This document shows positions 45,355 to 55,910 of a stretch of DNA of 64,000 nucleotides, in pieces. How positions within the stretch are numbered: the first letter of the stretch is position 1; every line of letters begins with the position of its first letter. Source of the DNA: DAHVFK01 sp035310985 (GTDB lineage: Bacteria > Pseudomonadota > Gammaproteobacteria > Burkholderiales > SG8-39). The stretch is from the NCBI GenBank assembly GCA_035310985.1, contig DATGDH010000163.1:6736-70735 (forward strand). Direction: 5' to 3'. The notes beneath the pieces are model-generated. The model did not search any database. It was not told the DNA's origin and was given only the letters and a program-made list of their open reading frames with translations. Both the position numbers and the translations under genes were made by a program.

Positions 45355-46572
45355 ATGTTGCGCAGGTTGATCTTCGCGCTCGCTGCGGCGCTGGTCGCGC
45401 CGGCGGCGCTGGCGCAGGGGACGATCAAGATCGCCGTCATCGGTCCGATGGCCTACGTGCAGGGCGAGAACCACTGGATGGGAGCGGAACTGGCGCGCGA
45501 CGACATCAACAACGCGGGCGGCATCTCGGTCGGCGGCAAGAAGATGAAGGTCGAGCTGATCCGCGCCGATTCGAACGAAATCCAGTCTGTGTCCGACGCG
45601 ACCAACGCCATGGAGCGCGTCATCACCAGCGACAAGGCCGACTTCATCGTCGGCGGGTTCCGCTCCGAGGCGGTGCTCGCGATGCAGGAAGTCGCGATGG
45701 ACTACAAGAAGCTGTTCCTCGGCTGCGGCGCGGCCGACGCCAAGCTCGGCCAGAACGTCGAGGCGAACTACGACCGCTACAAGTACTGGTTCCGCGTCAC
45801 GCCGACCAAGGCACCCGACCTGGCGCGCACACTGTTCGCGGTGCTGGGCAGCATCGCCGGGCAGATCCGCACGGACCTGAAGAAGGACAAACCCAAGGTC
45901 GCAATCCTCGCCGAGAAGGTGCTCTGGACGCAGGGCATCGTCAACGCCCTGCAGGCCAACCTGCCGAAGATGAACATGGAGGTGGTAGGCCTGTGGCAGC
46001 CCTCGCCGACGGCCACCGACGTGAGCGCGGAACTCTCGGCGATCGAGCGCAGCGGCGCCGACATCGTGTTCACCGCAGTGTCCGGGCCGGTCGGGATCGT
46101 GCTCGGGCGGCAGATGGGAGAGCGCAAGATGAAGGCCATCGCCTTCGGCATCAACGTCGAGGCGCAGAAGGACGGGTTCTGGGAGGCGACTGCCGGCAAG
46201 GGCAACTACGTCTCCACGCTCGACACCTACGGCATGGTCGAGGTGACGCCTAAGATGGTCCCCTTCGTGAAGGAGTTCGAGGCGCGCTTCCACAAGGAGC
46301 CGACCTACACCGCGGCGACCTACGACGCGATCATGGTCCTCAAGGACGCGATCGAGCAGGCAGGCACCACCAACGCCGACAAGCTGGTGCCGGTGCTGGA
46401 GGGCTTGAAGGACTACGTCGGCACCGCCGCCACGCTCACCTGGGACAAGGCGCACGATCCGGTCTGGGCGGTCGGTAAGACCTCGGGCATCGCAGTGCAG
46501 TGGCAGAACGGCAAGAAGGTCCCGTTCTGGCCACAGCAGATCAAGGGGATGCAGCCCTTCCTGCTGCCCTGA
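45355..46572 (+). CDS. Branched-chain amino-acid-type ABC substrate-binding protein
   Basis: Exported binding protein of 405 aa with a signal peptide (MLRRLIFALAAALVAPAALA) and a LivJ-type fold (IKIAVIGPMAYVQGE, DFIVGGFRSEA). An excellent Shine-Dalgarno (AAAGGAGG, 45342-45349) precedes ATG 45355. It begins the livH-livM operon; the two ATPase genes lie 8 kb away on the other strand. The EQ- and W-rich ligand region (GLWQPSPTATDVSAELSAIE) may indicate a ligand other than leucine. Confidence 0.9.
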   Translation: MLRRLIFALAAALVAPAALAQGTIKIAVIGPMAYVQGENHWMGAELARDDINNAGGISVGGKKMKVELIRADSNEIQSVSDATNAMERVITSDKADFIVGGFRSEAVLAMQEVAMDYKKLFLGCGAADAKLGQNVEANYDRYKYWFRVTPTKAPDLARTLFAVLGSIAGQIRTDLKKDKPKVAILAEKVLWTQGIVNALQANLPKMNMEVVGLWQPSPTATDVSAELSAIERSGADIVFTAVSGPVGIVLGRQMGERKMKAIAFGINVEAQKDGFWEATAGKGNYVSTLDTYGMVEVTPKMVPFVKEFEARFHKEPTYTAATYDAIMVLKDAIEQAGTTNADKLVPVLEGLKDYVGTAATLTWDKAHDPVWAVGKTSGIAVQWQNGKKVPFWPQQIKGMQPFLLP

Positions 46573-46594
46573 GCACGCGCGTCGTTTCCGGCCG

Positions 46595-47464
46595 ATGCTG
46601 CAGGACATCCTCGTCACCGGCCTGGTGAACGGCGGCGTGTACGCGCTGCTGGCGATCGGCTTTTCGCTGATCTTCGGCGTCGCGCGCATCGTCAACATCG
46701 CGCATACCGCGTTTTACATGCTCGCGGCGTACTGCTTCTACACGCTGCTCGTGCGCCTGCACGTACCCGGCGCGCTCGCCGCGCTGGCGTCGGTGGCCGC
46801 GGTGACGGCACTGTCGGTACTGTGCTACCGCCTGGTGATCGAGCCGGTGCGCGAGCACGAATCCGCGGTCCTGATCGCGACCATCGCGCTGGCGCTCATC
46901 TTCCAGGAACTGATGCTGTACTTCTACGGCGGCAACTTTCTCGGCATCCCCTCGGCGGTGGACGGCGTGCTGATGCTGTTCGGCGTGAGCATTCCGTACC
47001 AGCGGCTGCTGATCCTGGCCGTTGCGGCGGCCGCGCTGGTCGCCACCTGGTACCTGCTGTACCGCACGCGCCTCGGCCTCGCGATCCGCGCTACGGCGAA
47101 CGACCTGGAAGTCGCCAATCTGATGGGGATGAACGTGCATCGCGTGGCGATGGCGACGGTGGCAATCTCCGTGGCGCTGGCGGCGATCGCAGGCGTGGTG
47201 GTCGCTCCGGTGTTCGTGGTGGATCCCTTCATGTGGCTCACGCCGCTCGTCACCATGCTGGCGATCGTGGTGCTCGGTGGCCTCGGCAGCCTTAAGGGCA
47301 GTCTCGTCGGCGCGCTGGTGATCGGCTACGTCGAGGCGATCACGGTGTTCGCGCTGCCGCAAGGCGCCTTTCTCAAGGGCGCCGTGGCGCTGTCGATCAT
47401 GGTGCTGGTCCTGCTGGCGCGGCCGGAGGGCCTGTTCGGGGTGGCATTCGAGGAGGAGCGTTGA
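46595..47464 (+). CDS. livH: Branched-chain amino-acid ABC transporter permease LivH
   Basis: Permease of 289 aa with about eight helices. FGVARIVNIAHTAFYMLAAY is the LivH N-terminal signature and IRATANDLEVANLMGMNVHR the cytoplasmic coupling loop. VVLGGLGSLKGSLVGALVIG is the usual C-terminal motif. Its stop overlaps the TTG start of livM. Confidence 0.92.
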   Translation: MLQDILVTGLVNGGVYALLAIGFSLIFGVARIVNIAHTAFYMLAAYCFYTLLVRLHVPGALAALASVAAVTALSVLCYRLVIEPVREHESAVLIATIALALIFQELMLYFYGGNFLGIPSAVDGVLMLFGVSIPYQRLLILAVAAAALVATWYLLYRTRLGLAIRATANDLEVANLMGMNVHRVAMATVAISVALAAIAGVVVAPVFVVDPFMWLTPLVTMLAIVVLGGLGSLKGSLVGALVIGYVEAITVFALPQGAFLKGAVALSIMVLVLLARPEGLFGVAFEEER

Positions 47465-48534
47465 GTAATCCGCTGCTCTTCGCTGCGCGCTGGTCGTGGG
47501 TCAACCTGCGCAACGAAGTGCTGGTGCTCCCGTCGCGCGCGCTCGCGCTCGCCTGGGTCTTTCTGGTGCTGCTCGTGCCGCTCGTCTACGGCGATCCCTA
47601 CGTGCTGCGCATCCTCGCGATGACCTGCATCTTCGCGCTGTTCGCGGCCAGCTGGGACCTGCTCGCCGGCTATGCCGGGCAGATCAATTTCGGCCACGCG
47701 CTGTTCTTCGGCACCGGGGCCTATACCTCGGCGCTCGTCTCCCTGCGGCTCGGCGTGCCGTCGTGGCTCGGCGTATGCGCCGGGGCGGCGGCCGCGGCGC
47801 TGGCGGGCTGCGCGGTCGGCTTCCTGTGCCTGCGGCTGCGCGGCTCGTACCTCTCGCTCGCCACGCTCGCCTTCCCGCTCATCGCCACCGGCGTGCTGTT
47901 CGCGTTTCCGGACTTCTCGGGAGGCGAGCTCGGCATCGGTGGCGTGCGCTCGCTCGCCCTGTCACGTACGGCAAACTATTACATCATCGCCGTCGCGATG
48001 CTGCTGCTCGTTTTCGGCATGTGGAAGATCGCGGACTCGAAAATCGGTCTCGTGCTGCACGCGATCCGCGACGACGAGGTGGCGGTGCGCGCCTCGGGCA
48101 TCAATACGACGCGCTACAAGCTCGCGGTGTTCGCCGTCTCGGCCTTCGCGGCCGGCGTCGCGGGAGCCCTGTACGCGCACTTCCTGCGCGTCGCCGGTCC
48201 CTCGACGCTCGAGGTGGCGCTGTCCTTCCAGGTGGTGATCTGGGGCATCTTCGGCGGGGTCGCTACGATCTACGGTCCGGTGGCCGCGGTATTCATCCTC
48301 TATCCGCTCACCGAGTGGCTCGGCAGCTTCAGGGCGTTCGGCGAACTGCGTCTGCTGATCTTCGCGGTGATCGTCCTGCTGGTGTTGCTTTTCATGCCGC
48401 GCGGGCTGACGCCCTGGGTGCGCGACAAGGTCGAGACGCAATGCCCGCGCTGCAAGCAGCGGAACGCCTCATGGCGTGCGGCCTGCCGCCTGTGCGCGGC
48501 GCCGCTCGCGCCTACAGCCGCCGCGCGCGCTTGA
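47461..48534 (+). CDS. livM: Branched-chain amino-acid ABC transporter permease LivM with C-terminal zinc ribbon
   Basis: Permease of 357 aa. Hallmarks are YAGQINFGHALFFGTGAYTSA, HAIRDDEVAVRASGINTTRY and the C-terminal LLFMPRGLTPWV. After the last helix the protein continues with a four-cysteine element (Cys328, 331, 342 and 345; CPRC and CRLC), a zinc-ribbon layout not expected in LivM. Start TTG 47461 overlaps the livH stop. The last 23 bases are antisense to the DUF58 gene. Confidence 0.9.
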   Translation: MSNPLLFAARWSWVNLRNEVLVLPSRALALAWVFLVLLVPLVYGDPYVLRILAMTCIFALFAASWDLLAGYAGQINFGHALFFGTGAYTSALVSLRLGVPSWLGVCAGAAAAALAGCAVGFLCLRLRGSYLSLATLAFPLIATGVLFAFPDFSGGELGIGGVRSLALSRTANYYIIAVAMLLLVFGMWKIADSKIGLVLHAIRDDEVAVRASGINTTRYKLAVFAVSAFAAGVAGALYAHFLRVAGPSTLEVALSFQVVIWGIFGGVATIYGPVAAVFILYPLTEWLGSFRAFGELRLLIFAVIVLLVLLFMPRGLTPWVRDKVETQCPRCKQRNASWRAACRLCAAPLAPTAAARA

Positions 48535-49819
48535 TCTCCAGATAGCGGTTGACGAGCGCGATCGGCAGGCGCTCGGGCTCCACGTCAAGGCACAACGCGC
48601 CGCCGCGCTCCATGCGCTTGAAGGCAAGCGCGCGCAAGCGCAGGTAGTCGGCCGCTGCGGCGTGCGTCAGCGCGCGGTCCAGGCTGTCGACGCGCGTGAC
48701 CAAGGCGCGCGACAGGATCTCCTCGCGCAGCGAGGCGAACAGCACCAGGTGGCGCGACTGCAGCAGCCTGAGCGCGGGCGCGAGCGTGTCGTCGTCCTCG
48801 TCGCGCAGATTGGACAGGATCACCACCAGCGCGCGCTTGCGCACGCGCTTCATGACCTCGAGCGCCGCGCTGTGATAGTCGGTCGTCAATGCGCCGGGCT
48901 CGATGTCGTAGACGCGGTTCAGGATTAAGTTGACCGTATGCGCCGACTTGCGCGGCGCGAGCCAGCGTAAAGGGCCGCTCATCGTCATGAGCCCCACGGC
49001 GTCGCCCTGGCGCAGGCTCGCGTAGGCTAGCAGTAGGGCCGCGTTCAGCGCGTGGTCGAAATGCGCCAGCTCGCCGTCCTTGGCGCCCATGCGGCGGCCG
49101 CAATCGAGCAGCAGCATGACGGTCTGGTCGCGCTCTTCCTGGTACTCGCGCGATACGAGCTTCATCCTGCGTGCGGTCGCCTTCCAGTCGATCTGGCGCT
49201 GTACGTCGCCCTCGCGGTACTCGCGCAACTGGTGGAACTCGAGGCCCTCGCCGCGGCGCTGGCGCTGCAGCACGCCGATGCGCGACAGGCGGTGGTCGGT
49301 CGCGAGCAGCGCGTACCCGGAGATCGCGGCGAAGTTCGGATAGACCCGTACCGGCCACCGCTCGGCCGCGTGCAGCGTGCGCTGCCACAGGCCGAGCGGC
49401 GAGGCAACGCGCAGCTCGAGCTGGCCGAACGCGTGCTCGCCGCGGGACACCGGCCGCGCGACGTAGGCAAGCTCGGCGACCGCGCCCGCCGGCACTCTGA
49501 CCCGCAGCGGCAGCCCGTGCGCGCGGAAGGCCGCCGGATGATGGTCGTAGGCCACGATGTCGAGCGCGCGCCGGCCGGAATTGGCGATCGCCAGTTCGAT
49601 CTCGCGCTCGACTCCGAGCGAAAGCGAGCCGGGCGCGCGGCGGCTCGCCGCGGGCCGCATGTCGCGCGACGCCGCGCCCAGGTCGAGCAGGGCGACCAAG
49701 CCGAGCAGCACGCCGGCGGCCGGCCAAAGGAGCGGCGCGGACCCGAGCGCCGCGGCCGCGATCCCGGCGCCCGCGAGCAAGCCGGCGAGGGCCAGCAGGC
49801 GCGGCGAAGGGAGCACCAT
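48512..49819 (-). CDS. DUF58 domain protein (vWA-like, MoxR partner)
   Basis: Protein of 435 aa. Two N-terminal membrane helices (residues about 5-45) precede a beta-rich region and the DUF58 core (EYREGDVQRQIDWKATAR). A von Willebrand-A-like fold follows (VMLLLDCGRRM). DUF58 proteins are partners of MoxR AAA ATPases, thought to assemble metal centres or protein complexes. ATG 49819 is chosen; the frame upstream is antisense-free but overlaps moxR. It lies 5 bases after the MoxR stop. Confidence 0.9.
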   Translation of the reverse strand: MVLPSPRLLALAGLLAGAGIAAAALGSAPLLWPAAGVLLGLVALLDLGAASRDMRPAASRRAPGSLSLGVEREIELAIANSGRRALDIVAYDHHPAAFRAHGLPLRVRVPAGAVAELAYVARPVSRGEHAFGQLELRVASPLGLWQRTLHAAERWPVRVYPNFAAISGYALLATDHRLSRIGVLQRQRRGEGLEFHQLREYREGDVQRQIDWKATARRMKLVSREYQEERDQTVMLLLDCGRRMGAKDGELAHFDHALNAALLLAYASLRQGDAVGLMTMSGPLRWLAPRKSAHTVNLILNRVYDIEPGALTTDYHSAALEVMKRVRKRALVVILSNLRDEDDDTLAPALRLLQSRHLVLFASLREEILSRALVTRVDSLDRALTHAAAADYLRLRALAFKRMERGGALCLDVEPERLPIALVNRYLEIKRARRL

Positions 49820-49824
49820 GGGCG

Positions 49825-50801
<977 letters not shown>

Positions 50802-50805
<4 letters not shown>

Positions 50806-51941
50806 TTCTCCCCCCTCGTGTTCCGGTCGCCCGGGCGGTGCGCCAGGCGCTCATGGATCGACTGCATCAGCGCAATGCGCCGCGTGAAAGCGAGCGCGTC
50901 GCGCGGCGGCTCGGCGCTCAAGGCGCCCGCCAGGGCATCCGCGGGCAAGCCGTAGAGTTCCGCGAGTCGCGCGGCGCGGGCTGCGGCGCCGAGCGCTGCA
51001 GCCTCGGGATGCGCGCGCGCGATGCGCGCGAGGCAAGCCTCGCGCGCCGCGTCGAGCAGCCGCGCGCGATCGCCATGCTGCCAGTGGAAACGCCCCGCGG
51101 CACGCAGGTGGTCGAGCAGGCGCCTGCGCCCGGGTGCCGGGTCGGGGGCGAGCGGCCCGAAGCGCGGCACGATGCGCCACAGCCACAATGCGAGGAGCAC
51201 GGCCGCGCCCGCGAGCGCCTGCCAGGCGTTGACCCGTAGCCACTCGAGCAGCGAGGGCGCCTCGAGCGGGCCGAGCACCAGGATCTCGTGCGCCGCGCCG
51301 CGCCCGGCGAGCGCCCAGGCGAGCTCGGCGTGGTCGAGCTCGCCGATCAGCGCATTACGCATGAAGTCCAGCGAAGTCGCGACGAGCACGCTGCCGGCGC
51401 CGTGCCTGAGCGCCGCGAGGCGGGTACCCGCTTCGCTGTCGATGCGCCAGAGTACGTCGGCATCGGGCGGCGCGAGGCTGAAGGCGCCGAGCCCGAGCGC
51501 GTGCAGCGGCTTGTCGTATCCGGCGAGTGGCACGAGGGTGACGCGCGCGCCCCGCCTTTGCGTGCGCTGCACGCGCAGGCGCTCGAGCAGCGCGTCGGGC
51601 AGCGACGGCCGCTCGGCTTCGACGATCAGACGGCCGCCGGACCGTACCCATGCGAGCAGCGCGTCGAGCTCGCGCGGCCCGAGCGCTCCGTGCGGCGCGG
51701 CGACGAGCAGCACGGCACCGTGCGGCAATCTCCGTAGTGTGGAGAGTGCGTGCAGATCGCCTACGTGCGCGCCCAGCCGCATATACAGACGCTCGGCGGC
51801 GAGGAAGGGATTGCGCCGCGCCTCCCCGTGAAAACCGACGGGGATGGTTTCGGTCACGCGCTCGAAGTTGGTGAAAAACCACGCGGCGCCGAGGGCCGCA
51901 GCGAGGCCGGCGACCAGCCAGCCGAGGACGGGGCGCTTCAT
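50802..51941 (-). CDS. DUF4350 domain protein
   Basis: Membrane-anchored protein of 379 aa. One helix at the N-terminus (VLGWLVAGLAAALGAAWFF) is followed by a DUF4350 Rossmann-like region (NPFLAAERLYMRLGA, LLAWVRSGGRLIVEAE). A second helix near residue 240 and a cytoplasmic helical tail follow. Family function unknown, but it is regularly linked to MoxR-DUF58 genes. Both ends overlap neighbours by ATGA. Confidence 0.83.
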
Positions 51942-53410
51942 CAGGCGCCCCCTTCACCGGGAGCGAAATGCAGATTCCAATCGCGGCACAGCGACTGGGT
52001 TCGGGCGGCATCCGGCGCCCGGGCGGCGTAGGCGGTGCTCCCCCAGGCCTGCACCAGCGCGTCGAAGTAGGCGAGCGTCGGCGCGGGGAGCGCGCTGCGC
52101 GCGCGCGCAACACATTCGCCCTCGGTTTCGGCCTCGCCGATCTCCAGCCGGTAGCGGCGCGAGAGCGTGGCAAGTGCGCCGCGATAGAGCAGCGACAGAG
52201 CCTCGCGCGGCTTTCCGGCCGCGAGCAGCGCACCCGCGGTCCCGGCGATGTCCGAAGGTAAGGACTCGTGCGCGGCGGCGTGGAATGCCGGCGCGCGCGC
52301 TGCCGGCGGCGCCGCTTGCGGCGGCGCCGTGCTCGGCAGCAGGCGCGCGGCGTAAGCCACCAGCACCACCAGCAGCACTGCGAGCGCCAGCCAGCCGGCG
52401 AGCTGCACCGCTTTCGCCAGCAGCCGGCCGAGCGCCGTGGTCGCGTCTTCGCCTGGCGCGGGCCGGTCGGCCCGCGGCGGGGCGTGCCCGGAGCCGCGAT
52501 AGCGCCAGACCGTGATCTCGCGCTGCGTGCTGAATTCCGTGGTCGCAAGGACCTTGGCGATCTCCTGTTTCGGAGAGGCGGGTGCGGCAAGCGCAGCGCT
52601 TCCGGCGGTGGCGCAAATCAGCACCAGTCCGAGCGCGATAGCACCGAGCGCCGGCGCGGAGGCCGAAAGGCGCTCGCCCAGCCTGCGCAGGCCGAGCTCA
52701 ATGTCCCAGGCCTCGAGCGTCATGCGGCGGTTGAGGTAGAGCGAGAAGCCGGCCGCCACGTACAGAGGCTCGATGGCGCTCATTGCGGCCGCGTACGCGA
52801 GCGTGTCCTGCCAGGTCCACGCCCGAGCGCCGCTTGCACCGCGCAGCGACTCGAGCAGGTCGAAGCCGCTGTAGACCTCGGCCGGCTTGAGCAGATTGAG
52901 CAGCAAGCCGGCGCAGATGAGCACGAGCCCCTCGACGTTCAGGCATATGAGCGTGAGCCACACGGCATAGCTGCGTGTACGGCGCTGCAGTGTCGTCCTG
53001 CGCGCGCGTGCTTCGCGCCCCGTCTGGCGCTCGAGCTGCCAGACCGGCAGCAGGAACGAGCGCGCCATATCGAAGCGGTGAAGCGTGAGGGCGCCGAGCA
53101 GCCCCGGAGACAGGATCTCGCGCCAGGCGCCAAGCGTGGCAGCCACGCTGGGGGCGGTCCCGAACACGGCGCGGCTGGTGACGTGCAGCACGAAGCGATC
53201 CAACAGCGGCTTGAGCCACCACAGTGAGAGCGCCGCGAGCCACGGCGAGGCCCGGAAGGCGAGCGACAGGGCGAGCACCGTGGGCAGGCAGACGGCGAAC
53301 CAGGCCCCCCAGATCGGAATGCTCCAGCGGCGCGCCATCGCAAAGCCGAGATCCATCGCCTCCCAGGGATTGCGCGGGCGCAGCTGCACCGCGACGTCTT
53401 CAGCGCGCAT
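51941..53410 (-). CDS. Membrane protein with C-terminal DUF4129-like domain
   Basis: Protein of 489 aa. The N-terminal two-thirds has several membrane helices (for example IWGAWFAVCLPTVLALSL and LTLICLNVEGLVLICAGLLL). A further helix pair near residues 290-390 precedes a C-terminal helical domain resembling DUF4129 (EALSLLYRGALATLSRRYRL). ATG 53410 is chosen as the first good start; the frame is open to 53602 within the SpoIIM gene. The family assignment of the tail is tentative. Confidence 0.72.
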   Translation of the reverse strand: MRAEDVAVQLRPRNPWEAMDLGFAMARRWSIPIWGAWFAVCLPTVLALSLAFRASPWLAALSLWWLKPLLDRFVLHVTSRAVFGTAPSVAATLGAWREILSPGLLGALTLHRFDMARSFLLPVWQLERQTGREARARRTTLQRRTRSYAVWLTLICLNVEGLVLICAGLLLNLLKPAEVYSGFDLLESLRGASGARAWTWQDTLAYAAAMSAIEPLYVAAGFSLYLNRRMTLEAWDIELGLRRLGERLSASAPALGAIALGLVLICATAGSAALAAPASPKQEIAKVLATTEFSTQREITVWRYRGSGHAPPRADRPAPGEDATTALGRLLAKAVQLAGWLALAVLLVVLVAYAARLLPSTAPPQAAPPAARAPAFHAAAHESLPSDIAGTAGALLAAGKPREALSLLYRGALATLSRRYRLEIGEAETEGECVARARSALPAPTLAYFDALVQAWGSTAYAARAPDAARTQSLCRDWNLHFAPGEGGA

Positions 53411-54356
53411 AGCGACGCCCGAGCAGTCCGAGGTAGGCGAGCAGCGCGCTCCAGAGCACCGCACCGACGGCGTACTTGACGTCCGCTGGCACGATACCGA
53501 GTGGCGACCAGAACGCCTCGACGAACGCGGCGAACGTGAAGAGCGCCGCCGCGCCGTACACCAGCTGGACCGCGCGCCGCGCGGCGGCGACCAGCGCCGC
53601 ACGGCGCGTGACCCGACCGGGCACGATCAGCGCGGCGCCGAGCCTGAGGCCCGCAGCGCCCGAGAGCACGATCGCGGTGAGTTCGGGCGCGCTGTGCCCG
53701 GCGACGAACGACCAGAACGGCAGGCCGTAGCCGATCTGCGTCAGGTAGCCGGCCGCGGCGCCGATCTGCAGGCCGTTCAGCACCAGGTAGACGATAGTGC
53801 CCAGGCCGAGCAGCATGCCGCCGGCGAATGTCTGGAAGCCGATCTTGACGTTGTTCCAGATGTAGAACGCGAACATGAGGACGTTGGAATCCGCCGCGCG
53901 CACCCCCGGATGTGGATTCGCGGGGTCGTACATGCGCTGCAGGTCCGCGAGCTCGCGCGGGGAGAGCAGGTAGGCGACGAAGTCCGGATAGCGCTGCAGC
54001 GCGAACGCGACCAGCGCGAGCGGGGCGAAGAACAGCAGCGCCGCCGTCAGCACGGTCGCCCGCTCCTCCCGCACCCTGCGCGGCAGCTGGCGCAGGAAGA
54101 ACTCCGCCAGCCGGTTGCGGCGCATGCCTTCCGCGCCGTACAGGACGCGGTGTCCCCGCAACGCGAGCGCATTCAGGCGGTCGACCAGGTCCGGGCCGTA
54201 AGCGCGGTCGCGCGCGAGCGCCAGGTGCTGGCATACGCGCCGGTAAAGGCGCGGAAAGTCCCCTTCCTGTCGCGGTGCGCGCCGGTCGTCCTCGAGCAGG
54301 CGTTCGAATGCGCTCCACTCGGAGGCGTGCAGGGTCTCGAAGGAGGCCTGCTTCAT
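53400..54356 (-). CDS. Stage II sporulation protein M (SpoIIM)-family membrane protein
   Basis: Protein of 318 aa. A basic N-terminal soluble region with many Arg (about 95 residues) is followed by five or six membrane helices. NVLMFAFYIWNNVKIGFQTF and GGMLLGLGTIVYLVLNGLQI are typical of SpoIIM-like proteins. The host should not sporulate, so the role is something else, probably with the MoxR module. It overlaps the DUF4129-like gene by 11 bases and RDD by 4. Confidence 0.87.
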   Translation of the reverse strand: MKQASFETLHASEWSAFERLLEDDRRAPRQEGDFPRLYRRVCQHLALARDRAYGPDLVDRLNALALRGHRVLYGAEGMRRNRLAEFFLRQLPRRVREERATVLTAALLFFAPLALVAFALQRYPDFVAYLLSPRELADLQRMYDPANPHPGVRAADSNVLMFAFYIWNNVKIGFQTFAGGMLLGLGTIVYLVLNGLQIGAAAGYLTQIGYGLPFWSFVAGHSAPELTAIVLSGAAGLRLGAALIVPGRVTRRAALVAAARRAVQLVYGAAALFTFAAFVEAFWSPLGIVPADVKYAVGAVLWSALLAYLGLLGRRYAR

Positions 54357-55039
54357 TGCCGCCCGACAAGGTGGTTGGCGATGCCGATCAGGCGCTCGGT
54401 CGCGGCGGCGCCGCGCGCCGCGCCGACGAGCGGCCCGGCGATCTCCGCGAGCTCGGCCGCGCGCTCCACCGTGAGCGTTGCCGAGCGCTCGGCGAAGTCG
54501 AGAACCGCGCGCTGCTCGGCGAGCGACAACGGGCGGGCGGGAGCGAGCGCCGCGGCCGGCGGCACGTTATGCGAGCCGCCGAGCGCGGGCCGGAACACCA
54601 CCAGCGTGCCCGCCGCGAAGTCGCCCAGGCGCTTGAAGTCCCGGCTGGCGCACATCGCGACGAAGCCGAAGAGATACAGCAGCGGCAGGAAATCGACTGC
54701 GCGCAGCAGATTGCGTGTGAGCGCCGCCGGCCAGCGCACCGGCGTGCCGTCGTCGTGTACCACCATCAGCCCGAGCGCCTTCTTGCCCGGCGTAGCGCCG
54801 TTCCAGCGCACCTCGCACCATGCGGGAAACAGCCACTCGAGGAAGAATGCGCTGAGCAGCGTAAGCGCCAGGCCGAACTTGCCGAGCAGGCCGGCGGCGA
54901 TCCAGATCGCGATCAGGATGCCGAGGCGCAGCAGCAGGTCGATCAGCCAGGCCGACGCGCGCGCCAAGGGTCCGGCGGGGCGCAGCGCGATGTCGATGCC
55001 TTCCGGCGTCGGTACCTCGTGCGCGGTATCGAGAACCAC
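54353..55039 (-). CDS. RDD-family membrane protein
   Basis: Protein of 228 aa with three or four helices. The RDD motif region is LARASAWLIDLLLRLGILIA, followed by GATPGKKALGLMVV and AVDFLPLLYLFGF. RDD proteins have been linked to transport or envelope functions, without a firm mechanism. The start is GTG 55039, 1 base after the BPSS1780-type gene stop. C-terminal 60 residues are soluble and Arg/Glu-rich. Confidence 0.87.
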   Translation of the reverse strand: MVLDTAHEVPTPEGIDIALRPAGPLARASAWLIDLLLRLGILIAIWIAAGLLGKFGLALTLLSAFFLEWLFPAWCEVRWNGATPGKKALGLMVVHDDGTPVRWPAALTRNLLRAVDFLPLLYLFGFVAMCASRDFKRLGDFAAGTLVVFRPALGGSHNVPPAAALAPARPLSLAEQRAVLDFAERSATLTVERAAELAEIAGPLVGAARGAAATERLIGIANHLVGRQ

Positions 55040-55040
55040 C

Positions 55041-55811
55041 TCAGCGTGCGTAATAGATGTCGCGATATGCGGTATAGACCGACGCGAACAAAACCGGGAT
55101 CATCACGAGCAATCCCAGGCCGAGCGGAATGACGGCCAGCACGAGGAATATGAAGGTTACGACGCCGTACACGAGGAAAGGCACGACGTTGCGCAGGCAG
55201 CCCCTGAAGCTCGCGGCGAGCGCCGTGCCGAGCGCAAGGTCGTTCAAGGCAATCAACGCCGGCGCGAACCAGACCGCCATGTAGATCGGCAGCGTGAGCG
55301 CTAGCACGACGAGCATGGCGAGCAAGCTCGTGGTGAAGGCGATCGAGCCCGCGTTTCCGCCCAATCCGAGCAGGGCGCCGCCGACACCGAGCATCAGCCC
55401 GGTGACTAAGAGCACGACGGCGACCGCCGCCATGCTGGCCAGTCCCAGCAGTGCGAGCCGCCCGCCGTTTACCGAGAAGCCGGCGAACAGGCTGCCGACC
55501 CCGATTTCGCCGCCTTCGTCCATCGCCCGGCAGCCCAGCATGATTCCGCCCGTAAATACCGGAGTGAGCAGTTGCACGGCGAGCTTGCCTATTCCCGGGA
55601 TCGCGCTCACCGCGACGGAGATCGCCACGAAGACGATGACGATCAGGATCCACGCGACCGGCTGCTGGCGAAACAGCGAAAAGGCTTCCGTGATCCAGGT
55701 CCAGCCGTTGCCCGCGGGAACCGGGCGGCCGTCGGCGATGAACTCGCCCTGGACATCGGATCCGGCGTCCGCGACATGCGCGCGCGGTGCGGCGTACGGA
55801 TTGTCGGCCAT
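55041..55811 (-). CDS. BPSS1780-like membrane protein
   Basis: Membrane protein of 256 aa with about six helices. The N-terminal soluble part is MADNPYAAPRAHVADAG. Helices include WILIVIVFVAISVAVSAI and the Gly-rich VTGLMLGVGGALLGLGG. It resembles the BPSS1780 family of Burkholderia-type membrane proteins. ATG 55811 is chosen because of the good ribosome site GGGGAGGGGGGG just upstream. It is the first gene of the seven-gene module; no promoter was identified. Confidence 0.8.
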   Translation of the reverse strand: MADNPYAAPRAHVADAGSDVQGEFIADGRPVPAGNGWTWITEAFSLFRQQPVAWILIVIVFVAISVAVSAIPGIGKLAVQLLTPVFTGGIMLGCRAMDEGGEIGVGSLFAGFSVNGGRLALLGLASMAAVAVVLLVTGLMLGVGGALLGLGGNAGSIAFTTSLLAMLVVLALTLPIYMAVWFAPALIALNDLALGTALAASFRGCLRNVVPFLVYGVVTFIFLVLAVIPLGLGLLVMIPVLFASVYTAYRDIYYAR

Positions 55812-55910
55812 CGTCGCCCCCCCTCCCCAGGATTTGGCGGACGACCGAGCGTAGCGGAGCACGGCTGGCGCCGCAAGGGAGGGTTTCTCGCTGCCGCGCG
55901 GCGCGACCGA

